From NCBI RefSeq assembly GCF_003473485.1, contig NC_053045.1, positions 59,562,494-59,626,493 of the forward strand: a stretch of 64,000 nt of DNA, in the 5' to 3' direction. This document shows positions 49,132 to 61,135 of the stretch, piece after piece. This stretch comes from Medicago truncatula (Eukaryota; Streptophyta; Magnoliopsida; Fabales; Fabaceae). A program made the translations under genes and the position numbers. A model generated the notes under the pieces. It saw nothing but the letters and a program-made list of their open reading frames with translations, searched no databases and had not been told where the DNA came from. Numbering within the stretch: the stretch's first letter is position 1; each line of letters starts with the position of its first letter.

Positions 49132-51178
49132 ATGGGATTCCAACGTTTTAGTACGTGCTTTTTGTTGGCACTTTGTATACTAAGCCAAAGTTTGGCAAAA
49201 GGTACCCTTGGCTTTGCTTGCAATTGGGGAACGATTACATCGCATCCTCTTCCAGCTCAAATAATGGTGAAGCTTATGAGAGACAATGGAATCAACAAAG
49301 TGAAGTTGTTTGAAGCTGATCCCATGGCACTGAAGGCTCTTGGGAATTCTGGCATTCAGGTTATGGTTGGCATACCCAATGACCTCTTGGATTCACTTGC
49401 TACCAATGTCAATGCTGCTATTGCATGGGTGGACCAAAATGTTTCCGCTTTCATATCTAAAAATGGGGTTGATATAAGGTAATATAGCAACATATTACAT
49501 CCTTTTCATATTTAACGACAACCATTTTCCCTCAAATAAGACAACCAAATATTCTTATACATCAAAAAATTATATTGAGGGTAAATCAATCTATCCTCCT
49601 CAGATTAATTTCTCCTAACATATGTTTTATTATACGCACCAATTATGAATCGAACCTTTCACCAAAAGATTAATAGTATGTCTGGAAAACCAATAGGTAC
49701 CACTACACATGCATTTAATTGAAGCTACATTTTTATTTTTATTTTGAAAGGTTACTTGAAGCTGCATGAGTAGCTTTTGGTTTGCCGTTGATTTTCACCA
49801 TGGAAACAAAAATTAGTATTATTTTAGTCCCACAAATTTACAAGTGCCTGTTTTTAACTCTTGCAAAGAAAATGTTCTCTAATTGATCACCAACATTTTT
49901 AGAGTGTTCTTTTTATTATTTGGTCAATCTCAATTTATTTGGCACCCACATGGTTAAAGAAATAAGTACTTATAAGAATATTAATGTCACATGCAAATGA
50001 AAATTGCAATTGTAACTAACCAACGTTTTGTAAAATTAATTCCCAGGTATGTTGCTGTTGGTAATGAAGCTTTTTTAAAAACATACAATGGACGATTTGT
50101 GCAATCAACATTTCCAGCCATAAAAAACATTCAAGCAGCCCTTATAAAAGCAGGTTTAGGAAGACAAGTAAAAGTAACAACTCCTTTAAATGCTGATGTC
50201 TACCAAAGTGACACTGGTCTTCCATCAGGTGGACACTTTAGACCAGACATTCAAAATCAAATGATGTCAATAATCAAATTTCTTAGCCAAAGTAATGGCC
50301 CTCTTACATTTAACATCTACCCTTTTCTAAGCCTCGATGCTGACCCTAATTTCCCTAAAGAATTTGCTTTCTTTGATGGTTCTGCTGCCCCTGTAGTTGA
50401 TGGTTCCATAACTTACACCAATGTTTTTGATGCAAATTTTGATACACTTATTTCAGCTCTTGAAAAGAATGGTTTTGGTTCAATGAATGTTATCATTGGT
50501 GAAGTTGGTTGGCCAACTGATGGAACATCAAATGCTAATATAAAAAGTGCTCAAAGATTTAATCAAGGACTTGTTGATAGAATAGTGAAAAAGCAAGGAA
50601 CACCTAAAAGACCTACCCCACCTGAAATTTACATGTTTGCCCTTTTAGATGAGGATTTAAAAAGTATTGATCCTGGCCCATTTGAGAGACATTGGGGAAT
50701 TTTCAATTTTGATGGATCTATGAAATACCCTTTGAATCTTGGTGGTGGAAAATCACTTGTTGGTGCAAAAGGAGTTAAATATTTGGCAAAACAATGGTGT
50801 GTTATTTCAACTCAAGCAAATGTAATGGATCCTAATTTTGCACAAAGTATGAGCAAAGCATGTACTTATGCTGATTGTACATCACTTGCTCCTGGCTCTT
50901 CTTGTAGTGGTTTAGACACAAAGGGTAATGCTTCATATGCATTTAATATGTATTATCAAAGATTGGATCAACGTAAAGATGCATGTCAATTCAATGGTTT
51001 ATCAGTTGTTACCAACATTGATCCTTCACCTTCTCAAGGTAGTTGTCATTTTGAGATCATGATTGATATTGGGAAGCATGAAACTAAGTCCACTTCTTTT
51101 GCTGCACCAAAAATTGGATTAGCGTACAAGTTCATGCTGGTATCAAGCTTCAGTTTCACCTTATCTCTATTTATATAG
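49132..51178 (+). CDS. GPI-anchored GH17 glucan endo-1,3-beta-glucosidase with X8 domain
   Basis: Two exons, 49132-49478 and 50047-51178, encode 492 residues. A signal peptide (about 1-22) leads into the GH17 barrel. The acid/base Glu is E123 in VAVGNEAF, just after the intron, and the nucleophile is E268 in IIGEVGWPTDG. An X8/CBM43 module (about 365-450) starts KQWCVI and has six Cys that can form disulphides and bind beta-1,3-glucan. The C terminus is a hydrophobic tail (SSFSFTLSLFI) after a small-residue stretch, as in GPI-anchored members. The enzyme hydrolyses callose in the cell wall; relatives act at plasmodesmata and in growth. The intron after the first third is at the position usual for this family. 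No defects seen. Confidence 0.95.
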
Positions 51179-52583
51179 TCTTGTTTGATTTGTACATAGT
51201 ATCACATTCATAACTCACACTATTTTTTATTTTTTGGTTTCATTTATTTATTTCTAGCATGCCAAAAATAAATATCTCAATGATTCTTTAGAGTGACTCA
51301 TTTTTTAATTCTTGGTCCATACTGTGCTACCTGTATCTCAACAATTTTAGCATGTTGGTATTGCCAATGTGAAACCTATACCTTGTTGTAATCATTATGG
51401 GGAACCATGACGAAACAAATACTTGAAAATTAACATACCTCAATATAATAAATTGACAATAAGAATAAAATTTTTAAATTGTGATAAATTATTAAATTTT
51501 CTAATTGATGAACATATTGATCATTACTTGAAAAATACTATTTAAATCATGAAAATAATTATTTATTTATTTGATGAGAAATCGAAATGTACATATTAAT
51601 TTACCAATATTTAACTTACAAAACAAATATATTTATTTTATACAATTTTTTCTTTGCCGTAACTATAAATTGTGGCATCTCAATTATCTATACCATTATA
51701 TATAGACAACTTCAAATTAACTAATGTTTTATTAGACCTTTCGTTAGACAAATTATACTTAGCAGCTCATTTTTTTTTAAATTTACGTCTAAATTATAAG
51801 AAATTTCAAAACAAACAATTTTCTAAATGAATACTTTCTGTTATAATAAATTTGACCTTAATATTCTATAAACAAATACAATAAAAAAATGTGGATACAT
51901 CTCCATCTTTCCTTTATTACAAGAAAAACTTTACGATATTTTAAATTGTGCAAAATTCATAGAAAAATGATTGAACAAACGAAAGTGTTAATAATTCAGT
52001 TCTACGTGTGATGTCCTTGAGCCCCCACCGACTTCCAAGTTTTTGGAAAATACTTGAGTCTATATGTTTTTGTTTGATTGTTCCTTTTAGTCCGTTTTAA
52101 ATGTGTAAATGATGAATGAATGATAAATGAAATTATTTAGATGATAGAGAATGAATAGTTAAAAAAGAAGATGAGAACAAATATAATAATAACGTTAACG
52201 AACTTTAAGTTTTCACTTTTAACAATTAATCATCGAGTATAAATTGATAAAAATTATTAACATATTAAATAAATTATTGTTAAAGACTTTATATATATTG
52301 GGAAACTTCTTTTATATATAATTTTTTTTTATAGACAAACGCAAACATAAACCTATTATAAACTCTATGTATAAATGTTCTCGTGGCTTAGCTCAGTTGG
52401 TATGAGCAATGCATAAATTAACATCTGATCTAACAATTTTGACATTTTCAAATGTTAGAATTTGTGAACTTATACATAATATTTTAATCCATACCAGGAA
52501 TACCAATCCCAACATTTCGGTAATCCATTATAAAATGAAAATAATAATTGTTAATCCAAAATTAAATTAAACAATAGAAAATA
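51179..52583. other. AT-rich spacer with a truncated SINE
   Basis: At 52379-52420 the A-box half of the tRNA-derived SINE family (GTGGCTTAGCTCAGTTGG, ATGAGCAATGCATAAAT) is present without the B-box half, so it is a truncated copy. No gene is seen in the rest. Confidence 0.5.
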
Positions 52584-53871
52584 GAGAATTGTTGTTCCCA
52601 CATTACATAAGGTTGTGCCACACGAGTAAATGACGTTTTTGCTTCTCGGCAATTAACTGTCGAAGTTTTAGAAATCCGGCTGCAGTTAACTGCCTAGGAA
52701 AACCTCGGTAGTTAACTGCCGAGGAAATCTGATTATGCAGGCAGTGAGCTCTGCATCATTCTAAAACATTTCCAAGCCTTTTTTCAGCCAGATTTTACCT
52801 GTAATTAAACCAGAGCATTTCGAAAGGCAAAATAATTCATACAACATTAAAACTCGAACATAAACAAGATAAGTACAATATCTTTTACAATTGTCCATAA
52901 TTAAATCAAACCGACATTTGGTTCAAATTACACAAACGTTTGAAATTCATCATAAGGTTCAAATAACAAAAAAAATATTGGCGCAAATGCACAACTTTAT
53001 TAAACCAACATTTTTATACATTAAACAAAGTAAAAAATCCCATGAAATTAAAAATAATGTCATCAAAGTACAAATATATAAATATACAAATCAATGTCAT
53101 GAAAACACCAAAACTAAAAAACAAGTCCTAAAAATCAAAATACTACTACTGGTCTTGGTCCTGGTCCTGCTGATGCTGCCTCCTCCTCGGCCTTTTGTAA
53201 CGCCCACTTTCGTTTAATCGTTTATTTAATCGAGTTTAGGTGATTATATTATAATTATATAATATATGCATGATTTTGATATGTTTTGATGATTTACGAT
53301 GATTTGAATGATTTGATCGATGACGTGATAAGTTATGAGTTTTGGAAGATTTGATAAGGATATGAGAATTATTTTATTGTTAAATAAAATAAAGATTTGA
53401 AAATAATATAAAATATTTAGTTGAGGGTTGTTTTGATATTTTAGATAGTTTTAGGGGAGAAAGTGAGATAAGATAAGTAATTAAGAAAAGATATAAATAG
53501 GGAAGACCTAATTTTAGAAAAACTGATTGTACGTGAAAACTTTTGGAAAAAGGGAGAAAAAGCTTAGAGAGGAGCAAGAGACCAAGAGGGCTGCGATTTT
53601 CTGCAAATTTAAGGTAAGGGTGAGACTAATAACTCAGTAATATTAGTTGTTGTAATTCTGATGAATAATTAGCAAGAATTAGGATTAATTGGAGAAAACG
53701 AAAACTAGGTCAAAACCTTAGAATTGATGATCAAACGGTGAGAATTGGTTTAATTGATGTAGAAAGTGTTTCTAGACCTTAGATAATGTTTAGGACGAAC
53801 TTTGGAATCAAAAACAAGCTTAGAACCATGTGGATCGACGGATTTTTGTGATTTTAGGAAACCTGGCCGTA

Positions 53872-54022
53872 GCGACATTCATCGCTCGCCACGGCGAGCT
53901 ATGATCCTCGCCTCGCAAGTGATGAACTTCATCGCTCGCCACGCGAGCCCTTTCCCTTCGCCTCGCGAGTGTTTCTGGTATCGCTCGCCACGGCGAACAA
54001 CCCTTCCTCGCCTCGCGAGCTT
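53872..54022 (+). repeat. GC-rich palindrome cluster within the LTR
   Basis: Four rounds of alternating palindromes, CGCTCGCC(A)CGGCGAGC-type and CTCGCCTCGCGAGC-type, separated by about 15-20 unrelated bases. A further pair lies at 54170-54207. The rest of the LTR is AT-rich. Confidence 0.85.
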
Positions 54023-54585
54023 AGGCAGAGAGCATGTTAGATTTTGTGTTTTCGACTTTTTAGTTGGACCTTGAGTGTCTTTGAGTGCCTGAACATACCT
54101 AGTATTGATTAGGAATGAATGTAGGATCAGATTGAACCCAGAACAACACTAGTTTGGGAGATGAGTGGTACTCGCCATGGCGAGTAAGAACTCTCGCCTC
54201 GCGAGCACAACCAGAATGTAGTTGCTTGAGTGTTTGTGCGATCTGTGTCGCACGTGTTGATCAAGAGTGAACCCCTAATTGGTAATGAAACCTAATGATG
54301 ACGTTTAATGCAATCTGTAAAGCCTTTTTAAGACATGTTGTCGTTAATTGAGCATGATTAATGTATTGTACAATCATGTAAGATATGAAAGTTAATTATG
54401 ATGCAAATGATTTGCTATTAATATAATGATATCATCTTGTTATGTGACTTGTTTATGCTGCTTCCGTTATTTAACTAAGTGCATATGGTATATGATGAAG
54501 TTTAGCTCCAAATTATTGGATGCATTGATATGTTTATTACGGTGTTTTGTTGTTAAGAGTCCATGCATAGCATATCATTGAGCTT

Positions 54586-54655
54586 AGTCCTCACCACGTT
54601 TATTAGGAGCTTTGTCCTCCGCACGTTTTATAGGAGCTTTGTCCTCCGCACGATT
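54586..54655 (+). repeat. Minisatellite in the LTR, unit about 29 bp
   Basis: AGGAGCTTTGTCCTCCGCAC occurs twice, with a related GAGCTTAGTCCTCACCACG before it. It sits where the related LTR has its 43-bp minisatellite. Confidence 0.8.
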
Positions 54656-55643
54656 AAAGTATATTAATACTTATGATGACGATTGGTACCACATGCATAT
54701 AAGGAGTCTAAGAGCATTGTCATGATTAAGATGCCTTGTTGATAATGATTGAATATGTGATTACGTGATAAGTGTTTATCAATTATGTTATGTTGTTCAT
54801 GATAATTGGATATATGATTACGTGATAACTGTTTAGCAATTATGCAATGTTGTTAAAGAAATGATTATGATGTTAATTTATGATTCGCAATTATATTGAT
54901 TAATGTTATTTTGTTATGAAATCTCACCCCTTCTGCTTGAAAATGTTGCCCTTCGTATGAGTAACTTGCAGGTGATCGTGCTTAGTGTGCAGTTGCCGTC
55001 GTGAGTGGCCTTGCCTTCTCTGTGTCGTCTAGGTCGCTCTGATACGTAACGGGATGGGGTTTAATGTTATACATGCTTCATTCTCTTACGTGATTAATAT
55101 GTTATTTTTATCATGTTATGGATTACGATATGAATTGTTTTGATGGGGCCTACGTGCCAAACTGATTTATGATTTCCGAACTAATATTCCGCTGCTATGT
55201 TAAGATATTATGTGAAAGTTAAATTATTATTTAACTGTTTTTGGATTACGTTTCTATGTGATATCCCGTTTATGAATTTTTTTACTCTGATAAATGTTTA
55301 AGAAATTTGTATATTGGGAAAACGGGATGTTACACCTTTGGCCTCGCCTCCTGGTCAAAATTGGAGAAGAAGTTGGTTGGTTTGGAAATTTTTTGAAGAA
55401 TGAAGCGATACTCAGAAAACTGAGTTTCTGCTTCTGTTATGTTCAGTTCGCATCGGCAGTTAGCTGCCGCCAGTTTACTAAAACTTCTGCAGTTAACTGC
55501 CGAAGGGCATTTAGGTAAATTATTCGTGTGACACAACCTTATCAAATGTGTAAATAGGAATTCTCGAGAAAATAATGCCCTAATTTCCGCATTAACCGAC
55601 AAAAATATTTACTACTTTCCTCCTTTCGTCTTCATAAAAAATA

Positions 55644-55924
55644 CTTCATCCGTCCTAAAATATAAGCAAAAAAGATCAACTTTTATGCTATTATGTTTTT
55701 TTAAACAAATCATCTTTTCCAATGTAAAATTAAATGCAAATTGCATTCAATTTATTCTCCTTTTTATTTTCTCCATAATTTTTAACCAATGAGAATCATT
55801 TTTACATCTTTTCATGAAACTTATTATAAAGAGAACACAAAAAATTATACCTCAAATCATTAAGTGTTAATTTTCTTAATAACTGTGAATTAGTGTTTTT
55901 TCTTATAAATTAGGACGGAGGGAG
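55644..55924. mobile_element. Stowaway-like MITE with duplicated right end
   Basis: Ends CTTCATCCGTCCTAAAAT and TTAGGACGGAGGGAG, TA on both sides (55642-55643 and 55925-55926). The right 60 or so bases plus flank are repeated once more at 55925-56003. Confidence 0.88.
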
Positions 55925-56003
55925 TATAAACAAAATTATCATATGATAATTTTCTTAATAAGTGTGAATTAATATTTTTTCTTATAAATTAGGACGGAGG
56001 GAG
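55925..56003. repeat. Tandem copy of the MITE right end, unit 79 bp
   Basis: TTTTCTTAATAA, GTGAATTA and TTATAAATTAGGACGGAGGG recur 79 bases further on, followed again by AGTATAAACAA and ATTATCATATGA. Confidence 0.9.
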
Positions 56004-56004
56004 T

Positions 56005-56488
56005 ATAAACAAGATTATCATATGAATGAACTATGATTCTATTTCATAAAAAGAAAATAAAAAAAATCAAAATCTAGTTAACTATTTAACAGTGTGGTCA
56101 GAAACTCAAGCAATCACCACCGATTTCTTTTGATTCAAATTCTTCTCAACATCACCCAAAATTTCATTCATTGGATCCAACCCATTATTGCAAGATTCGA
56201 TTTTACCCAATCACATCAATTTTTCATTTCTATGGTTTGAGTCGGTTGGTTGTGTGATTGGAAGAAGACACCCTTTTTCTCAAAATCAGATTTGACCCCT
56301 AAAAACCGGTCTTTCATGATTTGCAGTCTTCAATTCAATCCAAACCAATTATTTCTGGAATTGATTCTCTTTCAATTTTGAATAAGAATATTTTATTGCC
56401 TTTTTTTCATTTCAAAATTATCTCTTCAATTTCATTTTTTTATTTTTATTTAATTTTTAATTGTGATGCTAGAATATTACATGTTATT
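56005..56488 (+). promoter_or_regulatory. 5' flank and leader of the HAD gene
   Basis: No clear TATA box. An in-frame ATG at 56321 would add 56 residues, but the added part is a Phe/Ile-rich stretch unlike a coding start, so the ATG at 56489 is preferred. Confidence 0.4.
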
Positions 56489-59400
56489 ATGTTTAGATTA
56501 AAGAATAGTGAAAATCTAGCACGGTTCTTGTACCACAAAACTTTGCATATTAACAACCCTATGGCTTATTCAATAGGTTATGTTGATCCTTGTTCTCATT
56601 TGAGCAAGGTTTATGCTAATGTTTTTGATTTTGGGGTTAATAGAAGATTTGAGTTTGGTAGAAAAAATTGTGGCTTTTACACTAGTGCTAGTAATAGCAG
56701 TAGGTTTTTTGTAAGAGCTAATGCAAGGCCTCGCGGTTTTGCATCTGATTTGGAGCGAGGGAATTCTGTTAGCGGTGATGCTACTGCTATTAAGGTCGAT
56801 AATGATATTGGTGGGTTAAATGGAAGTTCTACCACGCCTTGTTGTTTTCGTGATCGTTTGTCTGAGAAACTTGTTGTTGCTGTTGATGTGGACGAGGGTA
56901 TGTATGTATGGAATTGAATACTTTATGATTTATGTGAATGATGAAGACCTTGTGTGGAATCTTGACTGTATTTTCTTGTTTCAATATATTTTATAATAGC
57001 TTATCATCGTGCTCGCATGGTAGTGATTAATCTAATATTGTTGCTCTGATAGGAGGAATCAATCTTTATATTAATGGAGTTCAACGTTAGATTCTCACTA
57101 GATATGTCATGTTCTTTGTGTATGTTTTTTAATATGCAAGGATATTTGCTTCCTTTTGTTTTTATGTTAATTTGTTTCATTTTTTAGTATAAAAACTAAG
57201 AATTTCTCGAAGTCTCTTCTTTAGGTGTAAGAAACTGCATGGTCCAAATCTTCATGCATACGTTCATATATATTTGCCGAAATCTTAGCTGGTCAATGTG
57301 TGAGGTGGAGTATTCTTTTCAGCATGCAACTAGGATAAGAGTCAATTTGCAATTCCTTTTGTTAAATATGAAGTTCTGAAGATACCAGAAATTCTTGTTA
57401 ATGTGTAGTGACTGGATGTTTTTAAAATAAAATAAAGGAAAGAAGATTGTTTTGAGTGACTGATACATTGACCCCTTGTTTTTTTTTTCTTTTCCCTCTG
57501 ATGATAGCTGGCTGCAATATTCTTGCCTGGCTCAGATCATGCTGGAAATTGTCAATTCTATTATGTTTTTTGTGTTGTTTGACTTTTATGTTATTCTTTA
57601 CAAGTGTGAATAAACTTGTCTCTTTATTTTATTAAATAATTGTGAATTGTCAACTCCAGGTGTGCATGAATCTTTGATAATCCTCTGTTTTCAGTGCGAT
57701 GTCTCACCTTGAATCAGTTATTTTTTCTTGATTTTCACTCTACTGTTCAAACTGTAGTTGATTTTTAAGATTATCCACATATATTCTCTGATGTGTGATG
57801 TGTATTTTTTTCAATTTTTTGAACAGTATTAGGAAACTTCGTATCGGCTCTCAACAAGTACATTGCAGATCAATATTCATCAAATTATTCAGTTTCTGAA
57901 TATCATGTGTACGAGTTCTTTAAGGTATCTTTTGTTGGCTGCTTTTGCAATTTCTTGTTTTCATGATAAGTGATTAAGTTTTGCCAATTTTTGCTAATAT
58001 TAAACAAATGTCATTGGAACAGGAACTTTAATGTTCTTTCATAGACTCATATTTCCCCCTATTCTCCAGTCTTATGTATTAATGTAGGCCGTAGCATTAG
58101 AAATGTTTGCCCTCTATTCAAATTAGGCTTACTTGTGCTGAATTAATTTTCTTTCGTGATAGTCTTCCAGAATGTAATGCGATGGTAATCTACCATAAAT
58201 GTTGGTATAACTAAAATTACTGGTTTGTCAATTTGGGTTGTTAGAATTTGTGATAGGAACTTCATTTTGCATAATGAGATGCTGCAACAATATCAATTAA
58301 GTTGTACCGTTTAATGTTTTACGTTATCTGATGCATCGTCTTTATTTTTATTTTTGATCGCTGTTTTGTTGGTCAATGGTGCTTCATAAAAATTCCGGAC
58401 ACGTGAATTTTTTAGTCCATATCTGTTGAACATCGGTTGCGGACCCAAATTCTGTCTAAATCTTTCCTTTTGCTGAAGATAACTACTTTTTCTATGAATG
58501 GGATTCTGTTTAAATCATAATTCAGTTCCTTGTTGGCTTTAGGTGTATCTGGCTTTTGCACTAGTTGTAGTCCAGTGCTTTTGTTGTGAATTTGTGCATG
58601 TTTGAATTTGGAACCTGATGTACCCTTAATTTCTGTTACAGATATGGAACTGTTCACGTGATGAAGGTAATTGTCATTCTACTTTAGAACAATTTGGCTA
58701 TTCCATTGTGTACAGAAAATTGTTGGATTTTCCTTGTTTGATTTTTACAAGTTCATTGATTGAAGTTTCTCTTTGAAATCTGGTTGATCTTTATTGAAAT
58801 CGTATTCCCTATAAATCTATGTTCAAAGAGTCAAATTTGAAAGTTTTGTTTTCACGATTGAGGCAAGCCCAATTCTCTAGTGGTTTTTTCCTAATTCTTG
58901 TTCAAAAGGGTCAAGTAGTACAATAATTTTATCAAGATTTTTGTGTAGGAATTTTTCACTAATGAAATAATTTTATTCTTTCGGATGACTAATGGACTGG
59001 TTGGAAATTAATATCTTTTTTGCAGCTGATATTCGTGTTCATGAGTTTTTTAAGACACCGTATTTCAAGTCAGGGATTCACCCTCTCCCAGGTGCTCAGA
59101 CGGCGATTCAAAAGTTATCAAGATTTTTTAACCTATCCATTGTAACGTATGATTTTGGTATTGGACTTTCATTAACCTTTAGATGAATCTTGTCGGGATC
59201 AACTAAGTGAGACACGTTTATAATATGTTCAGGTCTCGGCAGAATGTAATTAAGGATCACACTATTGAATGGATAGAGAAGAATTTCCCAGGACTTTTTC
59301 ATGAGATTCACTTTGGTAACCATTTTGCACTTGATGGGATATCAAGACCAAAATCAGAGATTTGTAGGTGCGCCCCGATCCTCTTCATCTGTATTTCTCT

Positions 59401-59795
59401 ATGATTTGACTTGATTCTCTTTGGAAATGTTCAAGTGTTCATACCTCCCTCCCCACTGTTTAGTTTCGCATCCCTTCCTTTTCCTACTGTTTTTCTTCCT
59501 AGAACTCTTAATCCGTTCAAATACTATTTTTTATTTTTTATCATTTAAAGATGCAAACTTGCTGTTTCTCATTAACAGGTCTTTAAATGCCAAGGTTCTT
59601 ATTGATGATAATCCGCGGTATGCAATAGAGTGTGCTGAAGTTGGAATCAAAGTCCTACTTTTTGATTATGAAAACTCATATCCTTGGTCCAAGAATGAGT
59701 TGGTTGATGAGCACCCTTTGGTGACCAAAGTTAAGAACTGGACAGAAGTGGAACAACAATTGATGTCATTGATAGCTTCACAGTCTAAATCTTGA
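56489..59795 (+). CDS. HAD-superfamily phosphatase-like protein, probably organelle-targeted
   Basis: Six exons: 56489-56897, 57827-57924, 58642-58666, 59026-59146, 59233-59367, 59579-59795; 334 residues from ATG 56489. Residues 1 to about 90 are rich in Ser, Arg and Asn with few acids, like a transit peptide. HAD motif I is VAVDVDEVLGNF with D133 as nucleophile and D135 as acid/base. Motif II is IVTSRQ (T218/S219). Motif IV is KVLIDDNPR (D272, D273). A cap inserted after motif I puts it near 5'(3')-deoxyribonucleotidase-like HAD proteins. The substrate is not known from sequence. All splice borders are GT-AG and the frame is intact. Exon 3 is only 25 bases. A deleted duplicate lies at 62630-63253. 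Confidence 0.9.
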
Positions 59796-61041
59796 CTGAA
59801 GTCACCATTCTCTACATCAAATGCTGGACTAATTCATGTTTTTGAAATGTTTAACGTATATTCTTGAAGTGCGATAATTTGAAGTTACTGCAAGAAGATA
59901 ACTACCTAGAGGAATATGACACAATCAGATTCTTTTTCCCATTTTGAGCAACACTAATGAAGATTGGAACAAGCTGTTCACTAAGGTGGAAATTCTAGTG
60001 ATTTTATTACTATAAATAGGCTAAGATTTTTTATGATCTCCATGAATGTAGGAGTGGTATCTGAAGGATATGGTTGCACCATATCATGACTTACATCGAT
60101 CACAAAATGTATGATCTCTTCTCTGATATACTTTTTGATGTGGTTTATGTGTTTTGGTACACTTGCATGTCTGTCAAGCCTGATGATTACTTTTCAAATA
60201 TAAATATTTTTGTTTCTCTGTTATAATGAATTAGTTTCGTCATTCAAATTTAGTAAATTTAAATTATTGTTTTACTTTTCAAATCAAGGTGAGAAAGAAG
60301 CAAGCATCTACATGAGAAACTTTGAGCTTTACCACTTTAGCTCCGATGTGATTATTTAACCAGATGTTGTTTTACTATCACTTTAAAAAAATAACTGCTT
60401 TAATTTCCTACAATAGTACTGAATCAGATACTAAACAGAAACTAAAGTGTCAAAGTGCAATCCGCACATTTCTTTTTGGCCTAATAAGCAACAAATTTTC
60501 CCTAAAAAAAAAAGCAACAAACTTAGTATTTAATTTGTATACACATGTAAAATATTTTTACGGATGCATTCGATTAAATCATGTCACATAGATATTTGTG
60601 GAGATATATATTTTAAAAACAGACTAATCTCATATTACTACACATAAATTAAGAAGAAAATAAAAATAATAAATTTATCATGATTTTAAATGTAACTTTT
60701 TTAAGGATGATTTTAAATGTAATGAGTTTAGCTAGATGATATATAATTATAATACCTTCAAAATAAGAGTGATTCTAATTAACAGTATCTATCTAACATT
60801 CAATCACCATATGCAAATGCTAAACACGAATCACGATTTACCTACCTGATAGCTTGCCATCACCACATGTCATCCCTTTATAAAAAAATTTCGACATTTA
60901 CAAAATTCCTTTCTTGTTAACAGAGTCATGCACTTGATAGCTTTTAAAGAAAACCATACTAACATTAATCCTTATATCACAAGCATATACATCACTTTAC
61001 AAACACTGAAACACACACTACTAACCTATTGCTAGTTCCCG
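59796..61041. other. HAD 3' UTR and spacer
   Basis: The sequence to about 60180 recurs in the duplicate at 62840-63253, so it was part of the duplicated block. The rest is AT-rich with no gene seen. Confidence 0.5.
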
Positions 61042-61051
61042 TATATAAATA
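61042..61051 (+). promoter_or_regulatory. TATA box of the LRR gene
   Basis: TATATAAATA lies 85 bases before the ATG, a normal distance for a plant core promoter. Confidence 0.7.
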
Positions 61052-61135
61052 GTAAGTGGCATTTGCATAGTTGCACACTCATTCAAATATATATGCAAGA
61101 AACTCAAATCATTACTAAACCAAATTAAGAAAATA

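Larger units (their letters stand above)
53196..55334 (+). mobile_element. Solo LTR, family 1 (2139 bp), nested in the Mutator-like element
   Basis: Starts TGTAACGCCC and ends GGGATGTTACA, with TGTAAC and GTTACA as inverted termini, and flanked by the perfect 5-bp repeat CCTTT (53191-53195 and 55335-55339). It aligns with the solo LTR at 23166 in blocks such as AGGGTGAGACTAA, CTCACC..TTCTGCTTG and TGATACGTAACGGGATG. Contains the U3-like TATA GATATAAATAGG near 53496. Confidence 0.92.
52584..55565. mobile_element. Mutator-like element (about 840 bp of its own) split by a solo LTR
   Basis: Inverted ends begin GAGAATT and include CATAAGGTTGTGCCACACGA on the left, matching ACACAACCTTAT on the right after reversal. 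Nine-base flanks TAGAAAATA (52575-52583) and GAGAAAATA (55566-55574) differ only in the first base, consistent with Mutator. Both arms contain clusters of the palindrome CGGCAGTTAACTGCCG and variants (about 52647-52725 and 55447-55505). No transposase frame. Confidence 0.8.

Noticed and set aside
53802-54074. Open frame rich in S-P-R in the second solo LTR
   Set aside because: Its repeated residues are the translation of the GC-rich palindromes, and the equivalent position in the related LTR has no matching frame.
56321-56488. N-terminal extension of the HAD protein from an upstream ATG
   Set aside because: The added stretch is Phe/Ile-rich and looks like leader sequence. It cannot be excluded without transcript data, but the start at 56489 gives a normal transit-peptide-like N terminus.
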